From: Oleispirillum naphthae
GTDB taxonomy: Bacteria; Pseudomonadota; Alphaproteobacteria; Rhodospirillales; Rhodospirillaceae
Assembly: GCA_027864655.1 (NCBI GenBank)
Contig: JAQAZG010000012.1
Coordinates: 1-64,000, forward strand
Direction of reading: 5' to 3'
Length of the DNA: 64,000 nt
The notes beneath the pieces were generated by a model. That model made no database searches and was not told the DNA's origin. It saw only the letters and a list, made by a program, of their open reading frames with translations. Made by a program: the position numbers and the translations under genes. Positions 55,435 to 64,000 of this stretch are shown piece by piece. Position 1 is the stretch's first letter; every line of letters begins with the position of its first letter.

Positions 55435-56283
55435 ATGACGCAGCCAAGCGAGTCCTATCTCCGGGAGATCGTCCTGCTCGCCGATCCGGTGCTCGCGCCG
55501 ATCCTGGCGCAGACCATCCTGCTCGCCCATCCGCTCGCCTCGCCCAAGGCGCTGATGCGCGCCGCGCCGATCCTCAAGGTGACGCCGCTGTCCACGCTGC
55601 CCGAACTGATCGCCCGCTGCGGCGCGCCGCTCGCCGGGGCGCGGCTGTTCGCCTGCGCCACCGAGGTGATCGTGCCGGAGAAGCTGCTCGCCGCGTTTCC
55701 CGGCCCGTCCTACAACCTGCACCCCGGACCGCCCGCCTATCCCGGGCGCTTCCCCGCGGTGTTCGCGCTCTACGGCGGCGCGGCGGAATTCGGCTCCACC
55801 CTGCACGAGATGACGGGCAAGGTGGACGATGGGCCGATCGTCGCCGTCGATCGCTTCGCCGTTCCGCCGGAGGCCGACCGCGCCGTCCTGGAGACGCACA
55901 GCTTCGCCTCGGTGCTGCGCCTGCTCGTGCGGATGTGCGCCGACCTGGTGCGGCCCGCGCCGCTGCCGCGCCTGCCGGGCGAGGCATGGTCCGGCGGCAA
56001 GGCGAGCCAGGCGGATTTCGATGCGCTGTGCCGCCTGCCGGAAGGGGTGGACGCGGCGGAATTCGCCCGCCGCTACCGCGCCGTCGGCGAGGGGCCGGAG
56101 CATGCGCTGGAAATTTCCCTGTTCGGCCACCGCTTCCGCCTCGACAACCGCCGCGGCGACGCGGTCACCGTGGCGGGCTGCCCGCGCCCGGCGGAGCTTG
56201 ACGCCAAGGCGGCGGCGACGCACAAAGGAACCGGCGCGCCCCCCGGCGAGGGCGGCGCGGCGGCAGGCTCGGGGAAAGGGTAA
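55435..56283 (+). CDS. Formyltransferase-family protein
   Basis: A 282-residue protein with the catalytic layout of formyl_trans_N enzymes: Asn-x-His in SYNLHPGPPAYPGRFPAVFALYGG and the Asp in GKVDDGPIVAVDRF. It lacks the C-terminal domain of methionyl-tRNA formyltransferase, and its tail is Gly/Ala-rich. It could be a formyl or hydroxymethyl transferase of small substrates. ATGs at 55423 and 55426 are alternative starts. It diverges from purB and precedes trkH by 3 bases. Confidence 0.72.
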   Translation: MTQPSESYLREIVLLADPVLAPILAQTILLAHPLASPKALMRAAPILKVTPLSTLPELIARCGAPLAGARLFACATEVIVPEKLLAAFPGPSYNLHPGPPAYPGRFPAVFALYGGAAEFGSTLHEMTGKVDDGPIVAVDRFAVPPEADRAVLETHSFASVLRLLVRMCADLVRPAPLPRLPGEAWSGGKASQADFDALCRLPEGVDAAEFARRYRAVGEGPEHALEISLFGHRFRLDNRRGDAVTVAGCPRPAELDAKAAATHKGTGAPPGEGGAAAGSGKG

Positions 56284-56286
56284 GGC

Positions 56287-57753
56287 TTGGCCAAACCTCA
56301 GGACGAAGGCGATATCGGGCAGGCGATCGGCAGCCTGCTGATCATCCTGGGCGTTGCCATGTGGGTGCCCGCCGTCGCCGATTTCGCCGCCGGCCAGAGC
56401 GAATGGGCCGCCTTTGCGCTTGCCTCCGGCTTCACCATCTTCTTCGGCGTGATGCTGTTCGCCACCACGCGGGATGCCAGCTTCGGCATCACGCCGCTGC
56501 GCCGCGCCTATTTCATCACCGTCGGCGCGTGGCTGATGCTCTCCCTGTTCGGCGCGCTGCCGTTCTGGCTGTCGGAGCAGAAGATCTCCTATTGCGACGC
56601 GGTGTTCGAAACCGTCTCCGGCTTCACCACCACCGGCTCCACCGTGCTCACCGGCCTCGATACGATGCCGGTGGGCATTCTCCTTTGGCGGGCGCTGCTG
56701 CAGTGGATGGGCGGCATCGGCATCATCGTCATGGCGATCGCCATTCTGCCGATGTTCCGCGTCGGCGGCATGCAGATGTTCAAGCTGGAAAGCTCGGAAA
56801 AGACCTCCGACAAGATCTCGCCGCGGGTGCGCAGCATGGCGATCCGCATCGGCTGGGTCTACATCCTGTTGTCCACCCTCTGCGTGCTCGCCTACTGGGC
56901 CTGCGGCATGACGCCGTTCGAGGCGGTCATCCACTCGATGACGACGCTCTCCACCGGCGGCTATTCCACCTCCGACGGCTCCATCGGCCACTTCGACAGC
57001 CTGTGGCTGGAATGGGCGGGCACGGTGTTCATGCTCGCCGGGGGCACCCCCTTCGTGCTCTTCGTGCTGGCGCTTTCCGGCCGCGGACCGATGGTGATTC
57101 TGCGCGACGCGCAGGTCAAGCGCATGCTCGCCACCGCGCTGATCTCCGCGGCGATGCTCACCGTGTGGCTGGTCTTCGCCAACGACTTCGACCCGTGGAC
57201 GGCGTTCACCAAGGCGCTGTTCAACCTCGTCTCGGTGATGACCACCACCGGCTACGCCTCCACCGATTATTCCCTGTGGGGGCCGCCCGCGGTGGCGGTG
57301 TTCTTCTTCATGACCTTCGTCGGCGGCTGCGCCGGGTCCACCGCGGGCGGGCTGAAAATGTTCCGCTTCGAGATTCTGTGGCAGGATATCCGCAAGGAGA
57401 CCCGCCGCCTGCTCTATCCGCACGGCGTGTTCCCCGACATGATGGCGGGCCGCCCGGCGAGCGAATCCCTGGTGCGCGACGTGCAGGTGTTCGTGCTGTG
57501 CTATGCCGCCACCTGCGCCGCCCTGGTTCTGGCGCTGGCGTATTACGGGCTGGACTTCATCACCGCGCTTTCGGGCGCGGCCACCGCGCTCGCCAACGTC
57601 GGCCCGGGGCTGGGGCCGGTGATCGGCCCGGCGGGCAACTTTTCCTCCCTGCCCGACGGCGCGAAATGGGCGCTCGACGTGGGGATGATCCTCGGACGCC
57701 TGGAATTCGAGACGGTGTTCGTGATGATGACCGCGCACTTCTGGCGCGACTAA
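56287..57753 (+). CDS. trkH: Potassium uptake protein TrkH
   Basis: A 488-residue inner-membrane transporter of the Trk/Ktr/HKT family, with four pore-loop repeats. Filter-like loops include ETVSGFTTTGSTV, HSMTTLSTGGYSTSDG, NLVSVMTTTGYASTDYS and TALANVGPGLGPVIG. It takes up K+ with its NAD-binding partner TrkA, which is not in the window. The start is TTG, with a GGGAAAGGG leader. Confidence 0.95.
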   Translation: MAKPQDEGDIGQAIGSLLIILGVAMWVPAVADFAAGQSEWAAFALASGFTIFFGVMLFATTRDASFGITPLRRAYFITVGAWLMLSLFGALPFWLSEQKISYCDAVFETVSGFTTTGSTVLTGLDTMPVGILLWRALLQWMGGIGIIVMAIAILPMFRVGGMQMFKLESSEKTSDKISPRVRSMAIRIGWVYILLSTLCVLAYWACGMTPFEAVIHSMTTLSTGGYSTSDGSIGHFDSLWLEWAGTVFMLAGGTPFVLFVLALSGRGPMVILRDAQVKRMLATALISAAMLTVWLVFANDFDPWTAFTKALFNLVSVMTTTGYASTDYSLWGPPAVAVFFFMTFVGGCAGSTAGGLKMFRFEILWQDIRKETRRLLYPHGVFPDMMAGRPASESLVRDVQVFVLCYAATCAALVLALAYYGLDFITALSGAATALANVGPGLGPVIGPAGNFSSLPDGAKWALDVGMILGRLEFETVFVMMTAHFWRD

Positions 57754-57767
57754 CGGAGAACCTACCG

Positions 57768-58409
57768 ATGAAAGCGATGATCGTTCCGGTAACCGCCTTT
57801 GCGCAGAACTGCAGCATCCTGTGGTGCGAAGAGACGATGCAAGGCGCGGTGGTGGACCCCGGCGGCGACATCGCCGAGGTGGAGGCGGCGGCGAAGCGCA
57901 AGGGCGTGGAGATCGTCAAGATCCTGCTCACCCACGGCCATGTGGACCACGCCGCGGGCACCACGGCGTTGAAGCAAATCTTCGACGTGCCGGTGGAAGG
58001 CCCGCACGAGGAGGACGCCTTCCTCCTCGAGGCGCTGCCGGAAACCGCGCGCGGTTACGGCTTTCCGCCGTGCGAAAGCTTCACCCCCGACCGCTGGCTC
58101 AAGGAGGGCGATACCGTCTCCTTCGGCAACGTCACCCTGGAGGTGCTGCACTGCCCCGGCCATACCCCGGGCCACGTCGTCTTCTTCGACCGCAAGGACA
58201 AGCTCGCGGTGGTCGGCGACGTGCTGTTCCAGGGCTCGGTCGGGCGCACCGACTTCCCGCGCGGCAACGCCAAGGACCTCGTCTCCTCGATCCGCAACAA
58301 ACTCTTCCCCCTCGGCGACGAGGTGATCTTCATCCCCGGCCACGGCCCGCTCTCCTCCTTCGGCGACGAGCGCCGCAGCAATCCCTACGTCGGGGACCGG
58401 GCGTTTTAA
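57768..58409 (+). CDS. MBL-fold metallo-hydrolase (glyoxalase II-like)
   Basis: A 213-residue YcbL-type protein of the metallo-beta-lactamase superfamily. The metal-binding THGHVDHAAG, a downstream His in CPGHTPGHVVFF, Asp in VVGDVLFQGSVGRTD and the last His in PGHGPLSSFGDER are all present. These small relatives of GloB hydrolyse thioesters such as lactoylglutathione, but the true substrate of this gene is unknown. It starts 15 bases after trkH with a GGAG ribosome site. The composite repeat B follows. Confidence 0.88.
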   Translation: MKAMIVPVTAFAQNCSILWCEETMQGAVVDPGGDIAEVEAAAKRKGVEIVKILLTHGHVDHAAGTTALKQIFDVPVEGPHEEDAFLLEALPETARGYGFPPCESFTPDRWLKEGDTVSFGNVTLEVLHCPGHTPGHVVFFDRKDKLAVVGDVLFQGSVGRTDFPRGNAKDLVSSIRNKLFPLGDEVIFIPGHGPLSSFGDERRSNPYVGDRAF

Positions 58410-58423
58410 AATGCCAAAACTTT

Positions 58424-58563
58424 GCGAGGGGTCTTGGACCCCTCGCGCACCCCATAACTTTTGGTTTTTGCGCGTAGCGCGATAGAGCCATCACGCGGTG
58501 TGACGGTTGATGGCCGCTGCGCGGCGAAAACTTATGGGGGGTGTGGGGGGACCGCGTCCCCCC
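58424..58563. repeat. Composite intergenic repeat, copy B
   Basis: A 140-base element with the same three-hairpin plan as copy A. The first hairpin has GCGAGGGGT and ACCCCTCGC around CTTGG. The second has GCCGC and GCGGC around TGC (58513-58525). The third has GGGGGGA and TCCCCCC around CCGCG. Relative to copy A, stem changes come in compensating pairs and the third loop is identical. It lies between the MBL hydrolase and radC, which converge on it. Confidence 0.78.
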
Positions 58564-58580
58564 ATGAAGTTTTATTTTTT
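58529..58580. terminator. Terminator at the right end of repeat copy B
   Basis: AACTTATGGGGGG pairs with CCCCCCAT plus AAGTT with one bulged G, and is followed by TTATTTTTT. It can fold as an alternative to the inner hairpin of the repeat and can end transcription on both strands. Overlaps the radC stop by two bases. Confidence 0.7.
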
Positions 58581-59310
58581 ACAGCAGGTTCTTCCGGCGG
58601 AAGCTGATGTAGCGGCCGGGGGAGACGACGACGTGGTCGAGCAGGGCGATATCCACGGTGGCGAGGCCCTGCTTGATCTGCTGGGTGGTGTCGATGTCGG
58701 CCTGCGAGGGGGTCGGGTCGCCGGAGGGGTGGTTGTGCACCATGATCACGGAATGCGCCTTGAGTTCGAGGGCGCGTTTGACCACCTCGCGCGGGTAGAC
58801 CGGGGTGTGGTTGATGGTGCCGCGCTGCATCGCCTGGTCGGCGATCAGGCGTTTCTTGGTGTCGAGGAAGAGCAGGCGGAACTCCTCCACATCGGCGCGC
58901 GACTGCGCGGCGAGGCAGTAGTCCATCAGGTCGTCCCAGGCGGCGAGCGCGGTGCGCTCCGCGACGCGGCCCTTGAGCAGGCGCACCGCCGCGCCTTCCA
59001 CCAGTTTCAGCGCGGCGACGGTGGTTTCCTTGACGCCGGGCACGGCCGTCAGGTCCTCCGGCGAGGCGGCGATGACGCCGGCGAAGTCGCCGAAGCGGAC
59101 GAGCAGGTCCTTGGCCAGGGGCTTGACGTCGCGGCGCGGGATGGCGAGCGCCAGCAGCAGTTCGAGGAGTTCGTAGTCGGCGAACCCCGCCGCGCCGTTG
59201 CGCAACAGCTTGTCGCGCAGGCGTTGGCGGTGGCCGAGGTAGTGCGGTTCCGGCGCGGACGTCACCGGCGCTTCGAACAGGCCCGGAGAGGTGTCGTCGC
59301 CGCCGCTCAT
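58579..59310 (-). CDS. radC: RadC family JAB/MPN domain protein
   Basis: A 243-residue protein with an N-terminal helix-hairpin-helix region (DYELLELLLALAIPRRDVK, LTAVPGVKETTVAALKL). Its C-terminal JAB domain holds the JAMM motif VHNHPSGDPTPSQAD and an Asp-rich partner segment (FRLLFLDTKKRLI). RadC proteins are no longer thought to act in recombination repair; their role is unknown. The JAMM residues are intact, so metalloprotease-like activity is possible. It is 13 bases downstream of map on the same strand. Confidence 0.93.
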   Translation of the reverse strand: MSGGDDTSPGLFEAPVTSAPEPHYLGHRQRLRDKLLRNGAAGFADYELLELLLALAIPRRDVKPLAKDLLVRFGDFAGVIAASPEDLTAVPGVKETTVAALKLVEGAAVRLLKGRVAERTALAAWDDLMDYCLAAQSRADVEEFRLLFLDTKKRLIADQAMQRGTINHTPVYPREVVKRALELKAHSVIMVHNHPSGDPTPSQADIDTTQQIKQGLATVDIALLDHVVVSPGRYISFRRKNLL

Positions 59311-59323
59311 GCCGCCGCTCCGC

Positions 59324-60124
59324 TCACGCCGCCGGATAGGGCGGCTGGGTGTAGCCCTTCGGCGACAGGGTGAAGATTTCGCAGCCGTCGGCGGTGACGC
59401 CGATGGAGTGCTCGAACTGGGCGGAGGCCTTGCGGTCGCGCGTCACCGCGGTCCAGTTGTCGGAGAGGATCTTGGTGTCCGGCACGCCGAGGTTGATCAT
59501 CGGCTCGATGGTGAAGAACATCCCTTCCTCCAGCCGCAGGCCGTGGCCGCGGCGGCCGTAGTGCATGACGTTGGGCTCGGCATGGAAGGTGCGCCCGAGG
59601 CCGTGGCCGCAGAAGTCGCGCACCACCGAGAAGCGGTGGCCCTCCGCGTATTCCTGGATCACCGCGCCGATGTCGCCCAGGGTGGCGCCGGGGCGCACGA
59701 TGTCGATGGCGCGCATCAGGCACTCGTAGGTCACCTCGACCAGCCGCTTCGCCGCGACGCCGACCTTGCCCGCCGTGTACATGCGGCTGGTGTCGCCGTA
59801 CCAGCCGTTGAGGATGGGGGTGACGTCGATGTTGAGGATGTCGCCGTCCTTCAGGGTCTTTTCGCTGGGGATGCCGTGGCAGACCACATGGTTGATCGAG
59901 ATGCAGCACGACTTGGGATAGCCGCGGTAGCCGAGCGGCCCGTTGATGCCGCCGCGCGCGGTGACGAATTCGGCGATCAGGCGGTCGAGTTCCTGCGTCT
60001 CCACGCCGGGGACGACGAAATCGGTGATGTAGTCGAGGGTCTCCGCGGCGAGGCGCCCGGCGGCGCGCATGCCCGCGAAGTCTTCGGCGGTGTGCAGGAT
60101 GATGGTGGAAGCGGAACGGTCCAT
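59324..60124 (-). CDS. map: Type I methionine aminopeptidase
   Basis: A 266-residue dimetal enzyme that removes N-terminal Met from new proteins. It has the metal-ligand regions SINHVVCHGIPSEK, GDILNIDVTPILNGWYGDTSRMY, CGHGLGRTFHAEPNVMHYG, GMFFTIEPM and QFEHSIGVT. Length is usual. It is the downstream neighbour of sfsA (39 bases). Confidence 0.97.
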   Translation of the reverse strand: MDRSASTIILHTAEDFAGMRAAGRLAAETLDYITDFVVPGVETQELDRLIAEFVTARGGINGPLGYRGYPKSCCISINHVVCHGIPSEKTLKDGDILNIDVTPILNGWYGDTSRMYTAGKVGVAAKRLVEVTYECLMRAIDIVRPGATLGDIGAVIQEYAEGHRFSVVRDFCGHGLGRTFHAEPNVMHYGRRGHGLRLEEGMFFTIEPMINLGVPDTKILSDNWTAVTRDRKASAQFEHSIGVTADGCEIFTLSPKGYTQPPYPAA

Positions 60125-60162
60125 GAAGCGGGGTAGTCCTTCGGTGTGATGTCCTGGGTTAG

Positions 60163-60864
60163 CTATAACGCCAGGGGGAGGGCGCGGTCCAGGCTCAAGC
60201 CGGTGAGCGCGATCGCGCAGGTGTAGCACAGCGCCTCCACCCCCGCGGCGCGGGCGGCGGCGAACCCCTCCGCATACGCCGGGTCGATGTCGGCGGCCAG
60301 GGAAAAACGGTCGCAGTCGGTACGCTGCACCAGGTAGACCATCACCGCGCGGTCTCCGGCGGCGACCGCATCGGCCATCTCGCGCAGGTGCTTGGCGCCG
60401 CGCGCGGTGACCGCGTCGGGAAACTCGGCGAGGCCCGGGGTGCGCATCAGGTGCACGTTCTTCACTTCCACCAGGCAGCGCGGGCGGGCGGGATCGGTGA
60501 GCTGGATGTCGATGCGCGAGTTCTTGCCGTAGGGCACCTCGCGCCGCAGCTCGGCATAGCCCGCGAGTTCGGGGACCCTGCCCGCGGCGATCGCCGCGGC
60601 GACCAGGGGGTTGGGGTGGGACGTGTTGATGCCGACCAGGCCGCCGTCCGTCTCCGCCAGTTCCCAGGTATAGGCGAGCTTGCGCTTCGGGTTGTCGGAG
60701 CGCGACAGCCACACCGTCATCCCCGGCTCCTTCAACCCCAGCATCGCGCCGGAGTTGGCGACGTGGGCGGTGACCTCGCTGCCGTCGGCGAGGCGCACGT
60801 CGGCGAGGAATCGCTTGTAGCGGCGGAGCAGCACGCCACGGATGAGGGGGGTGGAGAAGGTCAT
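60163..60864 (-). CDS. sfsA: SfsA (sugar fermentation stimulation) family protein
   Basis: A 233-residue SfsA homologue, with [46 protein letters not shown] and [11 protein letters not shown]. The fold is nuclease-like, with conserved Asp/Glu/Lys near residues 125-145. In E. coli it was named for an effect on maltose use, but its action is not settled. Its ATG overlaps the stop of the methyltransferase upstream (ATGA). Confidence 0.92.
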   Translation of the reverse strand: MTFSTPLIRGVLLRRYKRFLADVRLADGSEVTAHVANSGAMLGLKEPGMTVWLSRSDNPKRKLAYTWELAETDGGLVGINTSHPNPLVAAAIAAGRVPELAGYAELRREVPYGKNSRIDIQLTDPARPRCLVEVKNVHLMRTPGLAEFPDAVTARGAKHLREMADAVAAGDRAVMVYLVQRTDCDRFSLAADIDPAYAEGFAAARAAGVEALCYTCAIALTGLSLDRALPLAL

Positions 60865-61676
60865 TCGGGTTTCCAGGCGGTAAGCGTCAGAAGATCGACG
60901 GTGGCGGCGACGCGCCCGTCGGCGGCGGGGTGGTTTTCGCGGTAGGCGGCAAGCGCGGCGAGCAGCACGGCGCGGGAGAGCGGCGCTTTGCGGCGCTCGG
61001 CGAGCGCGTTGGTTTCCCCCATGGCGCGCAGGTCGGCGAGCAGGCGCAGCGGGTCGGCATAGTCGATGGCGATGCGCTCGCGGTCCACCACCGGCTCGGC
61101 GAAGCCCGCGCGCTGCAACAGGGAGCCCGCATCCTGCACCGTCAGCATCGGGATGACGCGCGGGCTCACCCCGCCGTCCACCGCCAGTTCGGCGCGGGCG
61201 AGGCTGTCGCGCAACTCGTGCAGGGTTTCCTCTCCGGGCAGCATGGCAAGGAACAGGCCGCCCGGCTTGAGCACACGGAACGCCTCGGCGAGGAGGCCGG
61301 GCAGGTCGTCGATCCAGTGCAGGCTCATGCAACTCAACACCGCGTCGGCGACGGCGTCGGCGAACGGCAGGGAGTCCTCGTCGGCGACCACGGCGGGGGC
61401 GGGGGCGAGCGCCGCCATCGCCGCGGAGGGCTCCACCGAGACCAGGGTGTCGATGCCGCCGCGCCCGGCGCGCAGGCGCGCGAGCTGGCCGGTGTGCGCC
61501 CCGAGGTCGAGGGCGAGGGGGAAGGCGCGGCGGATGTCGGAAAGCCGGTCGAGCAGGCGCTCCGCCGCCTCGCGCAGCAGGAAGTCGGGCTCCCGCGCCG
61601 GGGCGACGCCGCGCACCGCGCGGTCGCGGCGGCGGCGCAGCAGGGGACGGTCGAAGAGGACTGGCCGGCTGGACAT
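60861..61676 (-). CDS. SAM-dependent methyltransferase (NDUFAF5/BioC-like)
   Basis: A 271-residue class I methyltransferase. It opens [18 protein letters not shown], the typical start of alphaproteobacterial relatives of mitochondrial NDUFAF5, with a SAM loop [42 protein letters not shown] and [25 protein letters not shown]5 helps assemble complex I by modifying an Arg; BioC acts on malonyl-ACP. No biotin genes are adjacent, so the former is more likely. An ATG three codons earlier is an alternative start. It diverges from comF. Confidence 0.82.
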   Translation of the reverse strand: MSSRPVLFDRPLLRRRRDRAVRGVAPAREPDFLLREAAERLLDRLSDIRRAFPLALDLGAHTGQLARLRAGRGGIDTLVSVEPSAAMAALAPAPAVVADEDSLPFADAVADAVLSCMSLHWIDDLPGLLAEAFRVLKPGGLFLAMLPGEETLHELRDSLARAELAVDGGVSPRVIPMLTVQDAGSLLQRAGFAEPVVDRERIAIDYADPLRLLADLRAMGETNALAERRKAPLSRAVLLAALAAYRENHPAADGRVAATVDLLTLTAWKPE

Positions 61677-61760
61677 GACCCCCATATGGCGCTTGCCGCG
61701 GCAAAACGCAAAGCCGTTCTTGCTTGAGCGGCGCGGCGCGATCGGGCAGACTCGCCTGCC

Positions 61761-62507
61761 ATGACCAGTGCGATGATTTTCCCACGGATTCGGGGTGCGC
61801 GGCGCGGCCTGGGGGCGGCGCTGGACCTTCTGTTGCCGGAGCGCTGCCCGGTGTGCGGCGCGCCGCTTCAGGGCGGTTCCGGCGCCGCCCTGTGCCCTGC
61901 GTGCTTCGCCGGGCTGCGCTTCCCCGCGCCGCCGCTGTGCGGCCGCTGCGGCCTGCCGCTGCCCGCCTCGGGAAGCTGCGGCTGCGCCGCGGGCGGGGCG
62001 ATCCGCAGGCGGCGTTTCGCGCTGTTCTACAACGAGGTTTCCGCCGCGCTGATCCTGCGCTGCAAGCACGGTGACCGGCCCGAGATCGCGGGCCGCCTCG
62101 CCGCGTGGATGGCGCGCGCCGGGGCGGAGCTGCTGGCCGAGGCCGATTTGCTGGTGCCGGTGCCGATCCACTGGACGCGACTCGCCTTTCGCCAATACAA
62201 CCAGGCGGCGGAGATCGCCCGCAGCCTCGCCCGCCTCTGCGGCACGCCGTGGGATGCGCGGGCGCTCGCGCGCATCCGCCGCACCCCGCCGCAGGCGCGG
62301 CTTCCCGCGCGGGCGCGGCGGCGCAACGTGGCGGGGGCCTTCGCCGCGCGGCCGGGGGCGGCGCTCGCCGGGCGTCGCATCGTGCTGATCGACGACGTGG
62401 CGACCACCGGGGCGACCGCCGAGGCCTGCGCGCAGGCGCTGCTCGCCGCGGGCGCGGCCTCGGTGGACCTGTTGTCCGCCGCCGCGGCGGTGCCCGGCGA
62501 AACTTGA
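61761..62507 (+). CDS. comF: ComF family phosphoribosyltransferase-like protein
   Basis: A 248-residue ComF protein. The N-terminal zinc-finger region has [17 protein letters not shown] and CGRCGLPLP. The C-terminal PRTase-like domain has [26 protein letters not shown] and the PRPP-binding [25 protein letters not shown]. ComF is linked to DNA uptake in some bacteria, but in alphaproteobacteria its role is unclear. It starts the comF-grxC-nit2-DUF1178 run, a conserved alphaproteobacterial order. Confidence 0.93.
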   Translation: MTSAMIFPRIRGARRGLGAALDLLLPERCPVCGAPLQGGSGAALCPACFAGLRFPAPPLCGRCGLPLPASGSCGCAAGGAIRRRRFALFYNEVSAALILRCKHGDRPEIAGRLAAWMARAGAELLAEADLLVPVPIHWTRLAFRQYNQAAEIARSLARLCGTPWDARALARIRRTPPQARLPARARRRNVAGAFAARPGAALAGRRIVLIDDVATTGATAEACAQALLAAGAASVDLLSAAAAVPGET

Positions 62508-62563
62508 TTTTTTCGGAAAATCCCCTCACATCGGGGACGGCAAACCCGCAACAGGAGAACCCC

Positions 62564-62821
62564 ATGGCCAAGATCGAGATCTACACCACCAAGGTCTGCC
62601 CGTACTGCATGCGCGCCAAGGCGCTGTTCAAGCGCAAGGGCGTGGATTTCTCCGAGATCGACGTGTCCGCCGACGACGCGAAGCTGGAGGCCATGATGGC
62701 GCGCGCCGGCGGCCGCCAGACGGTGCCGCAGATCTTCATCGACGGGAAGCACGTCGGCGGCTGCGACGACCTCTACGCGCTCGATTCCAAGGGCGGCCTC
62801 GACCCGCTGCTCGCTTCCTGA
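62564..62821 (+). CDS. grxC: Glutaredoxin 3
   Basis: An 85-residue dithiol glutaredoxin that reduces disulfides with glutathione. It has the active site VCPYCMRAK, cis-Pro in [10 protein letters not shown] and [10 protein letters not shown]. It is intact, in contrast to the degenerate glutaredoxin at 46343-46687. An ACAGGAGAA ribosome site lies before the ATG. Confidence 0.96.
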   Translation: MAKIEIYTTKVCPYCMRAKALFKRKGVDFSEIDVSADDAKLEAMMARAGGRQTVPQIFIDGKHVGGCDDLYALDSKGGLDPLLAS

Positions 62822-62826
62822 GCGCG

Positions 62827-63660
62827 ATGAGCGCCTTTTCCGTCGCCTGCCTACAGGTCAACGCGGCCGACGACATGGACGCCAACATCGCCGCCGCGCT
62901 CGCGCTTGCCTGCGGCGCGGCGGACGACGGGGCGGACCTCATCCTGATGCCCGAAAACGTGGCGATGATGACCTGGGGCACCGAGGCGATCCGCGCCGCG
63001 GCGCGGGCGGAGGAGGCGCACCCCGCGCTCGCCGCCTTCCGCGCCTTCGCCAAGGCGCGCCGGGTGTGGGTGCACGCCGGCACCCTGGCGGTGCCGTCGC
63101 CCTCCGGCAAGGTGTTCAACCGCACCTATGTGATCGGCCCCGAGGGGCGGATCGCGGCGCGCTACGACAAGCTGCACATGTTCGACGTGGACCTCGGCAA
63201 CGGCGAAAGCTATGCCGAATCCCTCACCTTCGAGCCGGGGTCCGCGCCCGCGGCGGTGGACCTGCCGTGGGGACGGCTCGGGCTTTCGGTGTGCTACGAC
63301 CTGCGTTTCCCCCATCTCTACCGCGCTCTCGCCGTGGCGGGGTGCGATTTTCTGGCGGTGCCCGCGGCCTTCACCCAGGTGACAGGGGCGGCGCATTGGC
63401 ATATCCTGTTACGTGCGCGCGCCATCGAAACCGGGTGCTTCGTCTTTGCGCCCGCGCAGACCGGAACCCACGTCCGGGGGCGCAAGACCTATGGCCACGC
63501 CCTGGTCGTCGCCCCCTGGGGCGAGGTTCTGGCCGACGGCGGGGAGGACGTGGGTTACGTCCTCGCGGATATCGACCCGGCGGCGGTGGATGCGGCGCGT
63601 GGCAAGGTGCCGTCGCTCGCGCACGGGCGCGACCTGACGGACGTGGTGATCGGCGGGTAG
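62827..63660 (+). CDS. Carbon-nitrogen hydrolase (Nit1/Nit2-like omega-amidase/deaminated-glutathione amidase)
   Basis: A 277-residue nitrilase-superfamily protein with the catalytic triad: Glu in LILMPENVAMM, Lys in ARYDKLHMFDVDLGNGESYAES and Cys in LGLSVCYDLRFPHLYR. These residues and the ESY text fit Nit1/NitA-type amidases, which repair deaminated glutathione. It lies 5 bases after grxC, which fits a link to glutathione metabolism. Confidence 0.9.
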   Translation: MSAFSVACLQVNAADDMDANIAAALALACGAADDGADLILMPENVAMMTWGTEAIRAAARAEEAHPALAAFRAFAKARRVWVHAGTLAVPSPSGKVFNRTYVIGPEGRIAARYDKLHMFDVDLGNGESYAESLTFEPGSAPAAVDLPWGRLGLSVCYDLRFPHLYRALAVAGCDFLAVPAAFTQVTGAAHWHILLRARAIETGCFVFAPAQTGTHVRGRKTYGHALVVAPWGEVLADGGEDVGYVLADIDPAAVDAARGKVPSLAHGRDLTDVVIGG

Positions 63661-63662
63661 GG

Positions 63663-64000
63663 ATGATCCGGTTCGCCCTCAAATGCGCCTGCGGGCATCG
63701 CTTCGACTCCTGGTTCCGCGACAACCGGGCGTACGAGGGCTTGTCCGCCGCCGGGCGCATTGCCTGCCCGGCCTGCGGCGGCGGCGAGGTCGCCAAGGCG
63801 CCGATGGCCCCCAGCCTCGCGGCCGCGCGGGAAGAGGGGGCGGATGCCGCCGTGCGCCTGCGCTCCCTGCTGCTCGGCCTGCGCGACACGGTGGAAAGCA
63901 ACTGCGAGGACGTCGGTTCCGCCTTCGCCGAGGAGGCGCGCAAGATCCATTACGGCGAGGCCCCGGCGCGCGGCATTTACGGCGAGGCTTCCGCCGAGGA
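63663..64000 (+). CDS. DUF1178 family protein, 3' end cut by the window edge
   Basis: The first 112 codons are present. It begins MIRFALKCACGHRFDSWFRD, with CPACGGGEVAKAPMAP supplying a second cysteine pair for a zinc-ribbon-like N-terminus. The DUF1178 core LRDTVESNCEDVGSAFAEEARKIHYGE follows. DUF1178 commonly follows nit2 in alphaproteobacteria, as here (2 bases between). The function is unknown. The stop codon lies outside the window. Confidence 0.88.
   Translation, partial: MIRFALKCACGHRFDSWFRDNRAYEGLSAAGRIACPACGGGEVAKAPMAPSLAAAREEGADAAVRLRSLLLGLRDTVESNCEDVGSAFAEEARKIHYGEAPARGIYGEASAE

Overview
This is a GC-rich, gene-dense stretch of bacterial chromosome. Gene content and arrangement point to an alphaproteobacterium, most likely of the Rhodospirillales type. 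The pointers are the purC-purS-purQ-purL run beside a DUF1476 (ATP synthase zeta-inhibitor-like) gene, the comF-grxC-nit2-DUF1178 run at the right end, the alphaproteobacterial form of gltX, and class II DAHP synthase. No rRNA, tRNA, CRISPR array, insertion sequence or prophage was recognised. The genus cannot be fixed from this window.

Layout. 1-3646 (minus strand) carries an AtoS/AtoC-like two-component system followed by the first codons of an AtoD-like CoA-transferase subunit. A good sigma-54 promoter and an upstream perfect dyad lie between them, the same plan as E. coli atoSC-atoDAEB. 4047-5024 is a long-form purC. 5167-8214 is a tight five-gene cluster (DUF134 regulator, two dinitrogenase-cofactor-like domain proteins, two ParA/MinD-like ATPases with inserted ferredoxin domains) with its own twin operator. 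8263-11910 holds a degenerate isochorismatase-like protein, a GH4 glycosidase, a ZIP metal transporter and an O-methyltransferase.

12148-24018 is the most notable region. It is a type I secretion operon (TolC-like channel, HlyD-like adaptor, ABC ATPase, 1465-residue RTX substrate) that also encodes a MotB-like and a MotA-like protein. This is the gene set of the Salmonella SPI-4 giant-adhesin system (SiiA-F), not of ordinary hemolysin-type exporters. The RTX substrate has an unusual regular pattern in which pairs of nonapeptides alternately place their acidic residue at position 6 and at position 3. After the operon come a small cysteine-rich exported protein and a secreted Cache-domain protein.

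25133-39669 is mostly housekeeping: class II DAHP synthase, nicotinate phosphoribosyltransferase, an unknown protein, nadE, gltX, cysS, a REC-PAS-GGDEF-EAL signalling protein, citramalate synthase, and a fusion of TrmJ tRNA methyltransferase with BluB (the lower-ligand enzyme of vitamin B12). 39702-41711 has a composite intergenic repeat, crcB, DUF190, rpsD and a mini tail-collar protein. 41913-45392 has a GNAT/C39-peptidase fusion, a RimK-like ATP-grasp ligase and a GT2 glycosyltransferase. 45539-55321 has a membrane protein, a glutaredoxin fold without its cysteine, rarD, the purL/Q/S/C operon, a long DUF1476 protein, a lipoprotein trypsin-like protease and purB. 55435-64000 has a formyltransferase-like protein, trkH, an MBL hydrolase, a second copy of the intergenic repeat, radC, map, sfsA, a methyltransferase, comF, grxC, a nitrilase-family amidase and a truncated DUF1178 gene.

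Purine synthesis (two purC genes, purSQL, purB), NAD synthesis (pncB, nadE) and the secretion operon are the main functional groupings. Most operons show 1-14 base overlaps, suggesting translational coupling. Convergent gene pairs are often separated by strong two-way hairpin terminators that share a CTCGG loop.
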